A DNA stretch of 7,725 nucleotides from an uncultured Eubacteriales bacterium. Its GTDB lineage: Bacteria > Bacillota > Clostridia > Christensenellales > CAG-138. The position numbers and the translations under genes are program-made. The notes beneath the pieces are model-generated. The model was not told where the DNA came from, ran no database searches, and saw only the letters and a program-made list of their open reading frames with translations. The stretch lies in NCBI GenBank assembly GCA_900543475.1, contig UQRU01000099.1, forward strand, positions 1 through 7,725, read 5' to 3'. This document shows positions 6,634 to 7,725 of the stretch, piece after piece (position 1 is the stretch's first letter; each line of letters starts with the position of its first letter).

Positions 6634-7668
6634 ATGAAGAAGATCGCCCTGGTCCTGGCCATCCTGCTGGTGGGCACCCTGTTCGGCTGCGCCGCCAAAG
6701 AGGATAGTAACACCCTGTATGTGTTGAATTGGGGGGATTATATCGACGAAGCCCTGTTGACCCAGTTTGAAGAGGAGACCGGCATACAGGTAAACTATAC
6801 CACCATGGCCACCAACGAGGAGATGATGGTGAAGCTGGAGGAGGCGGATTGCATCTACGACGTTTGTTTCCCCTCCGACTATATCATCGAGCGGCTGATC
6901 CAAAAAGATCTGCTCCATGAGCTGAATAAGGATAATATCCCCAACCTCCAATATATCGACGAGCGGTTCCTGGATCTGGATTTCGACCCGGAAAACAAGT
7001 ATTCCGTCCCCTATATGTGGGGCACGGTGGGCATCCTGTACAACACCACCATGGTACAGGAGCCGGTGACCAGCTGGGATATCCTCTGGGATGAGACCTA
7101 TGCCGACCAGATCCTCATGTACGACAGCATTCGGGATACCATCGGCGTGGCCCTGATGAAGCTGGGCTATTCCATCAACACCCGGAACGAAGCGGACATC
7201 CAGGCGGCGGAAGAGGCCCTCATCGCCCAGAAGCCCATCGTGCAGGCCTACCTGGGCGACCCCATCAAGGACCGCCTGATCTCCGGCGGCGCGGCCATGG
7301 GCATCGTATACTCCGGCGATGCTATGTGGTGCATGTACGAGAACCCGGATCTGGCCTATGCGGTGCCGGAGACCGGCTCCAACCTGTGGTTCGATAACAT
7401 CATCATCCCCAAGACCAGCGACAACACCGAGGCCGCGGAAGCCTTCATCAACTTCCTGTGCGACCCGGAGGTGGCGGCCCAGAACGCGGAATACATCGGC
7501 TACTCCACCCCCAACGCCGCAGCCCTGGAGATCCTGGGGGAGGAATACATCAACGATCCCACCTACAACCCGCCCCAAGAGCTGCTGGATAAGTGCGAGA
7601 TCTTCCACGACCTGGGGGATTTCATCACCGTCTACAACGACGCCTGGAACCGGATCAAGGCCCAGTAA
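6634..7668 (+). CDS. potD: Polyamine-binding lipoprotein PotD
   Basis: This 344-residue extracellular solute-binding protein captures spermidine and/or putrescine and delivers it to PotB/PotC. It starts with a lipoprotein signal: basic MKK, hydrophobic core and a lipobox at LFGC (16-19), so C19 is the expected lipidated residue, as in Gram-positive PotD. By alignment from memory to E. coli PotD, ligand-pocket residues are kept at W33, D35, Y36, S81, Y83, D168, W252, D254 and Y290. Y226 sits where E. coli has Trp229, and the Asp168 position appears to be S165. The ATG at 6634 is preceded by AAGGAGG at 6615-6621, a rather long 12-base spacing. It is the last gene of the operon, 41 bases after potC; no separate promoter is visible in that gap. 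Confidence 0.96.
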   Translation: MKKIALVLAILLVGTLFGCAAKEDSNTLYVLNWGDYIDEALLTQFEEETGIQVNYTTMATNEEMMVKLEEADCIYDVCFPSDYIIERLIQKDLLHELNKDNIPNLQYIDERFLDLDFDPENKYSVPYMWGTVGILYNTTMVQEPVTSWDILWDETYADQILMYDSIRDTIGVALMKLGYSINTRNEADIQAAEEALIAQKPIVQAYLGDPIKDRLISGGAAMGIVYSGDAMWCMYENPDLAYAVPETGSNLWFDNIIIPKTSDNTEAAEAFINFLCDPEVAAQNAEYIGYSTPNAAALEILGEEYINDPTYNPPQELLDKCEIFHDLGDFITVYNDAWNRIKAQ

Positions 7669-7686
7669 GCCTGTTCGGGATTAGCC

Positions 7687-7725
7687 CCGCCCTTTGGCGG
7701 AAAATGAAAAAGCCTTGCATTGCAA
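7687..7725 (+). terminator. Probable operon terminator, cut by the window end
   Basis: A 5-bp hairpin, CCGCC/GGCGG (7687-7691/7696-7700, loop CTTT), follows potD by 18 bases but has no T-run and would not terminate alone. After it, an A5 run (7707-7711) leads into GCCTTGC, loop ATT, then GCAA at the last base. This is the first half of a typical A-stem-loop-stem-T bidirectional terminator. Completion beyond the edge (GGC then T's) is inferred, not seen. Confidence 0.45.

Noticed and set aside
6613..7608. Long minus-strand frame (331 codons) opposite potD
   Set aside because: It is antisense to an intact PotD with conserved pocket residues; the His/Gly/Val-rich translation is a codon-bias mirror and not a known protein.

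Overview
The window looks like a piece of a GC-rich Bacillota chromosome, probably a Clostridia-type gut anaerobe. The grounds are strong AGGAGG-type ribosome binding sites, extended -10 promoters, a lipoprotein-type polyamine-binding protein, a Gram-positive-style potABCD order and short-loop intrinsic terminators. The exact family cannot be fixed from sequence alone. No mobile element, CRISPR array or clear sign of horizontal transfer was seen.

Left part, minus strand, read right to left from about 3100 to 274: an extended -10 promoter drives a gene for an unrecognised membrane-anchored protein (basic N-terminus, one membrane helix, Pro/Thr linker, large extracytoplasmic beta-rich domain). 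radA, a DNA-repair/recombination ATPase, follows 8 bases later and its Shine-Dalgarno overlaps the upstream stop codon. A tRNA-Arg(CCG) gene follows with its own promoter straddling the end of radA, and a 12-bp hairpin plus T-run terminates the unit. Bases 1-273 hold no gene I can support.

Right part, plus strand, 3177 to the window end: a near-consensus promoter, with two inverted repeats around its -10 and start site, drives a five-gene operon. The genes encode an XRE-cupin regulator, then PotA (ATPase), PotB and PotC (permeases) and PotD (substrate-binding lipoprotein). Together they form a spermidine/putrescine ABC importer: PotD captures polyamine outside the membrane, PotB/PotC form the channel and a PotA dimer powers transport. 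potA/potB and potB/potC overlap by 4 bases, which indicates translational coupling. The regulator probably senses polyamines or a related ligand and controls its own operon through the inverted repeats. The window appears to stop in the middle of the operon's terminator.

The gene content is mostly conventional. The items most worth a second look are the operator-like repeats, the unknown membrane protein coupled to radA, extra Cys pairs in RadA, and substitutions in the PotD ligand pocket.
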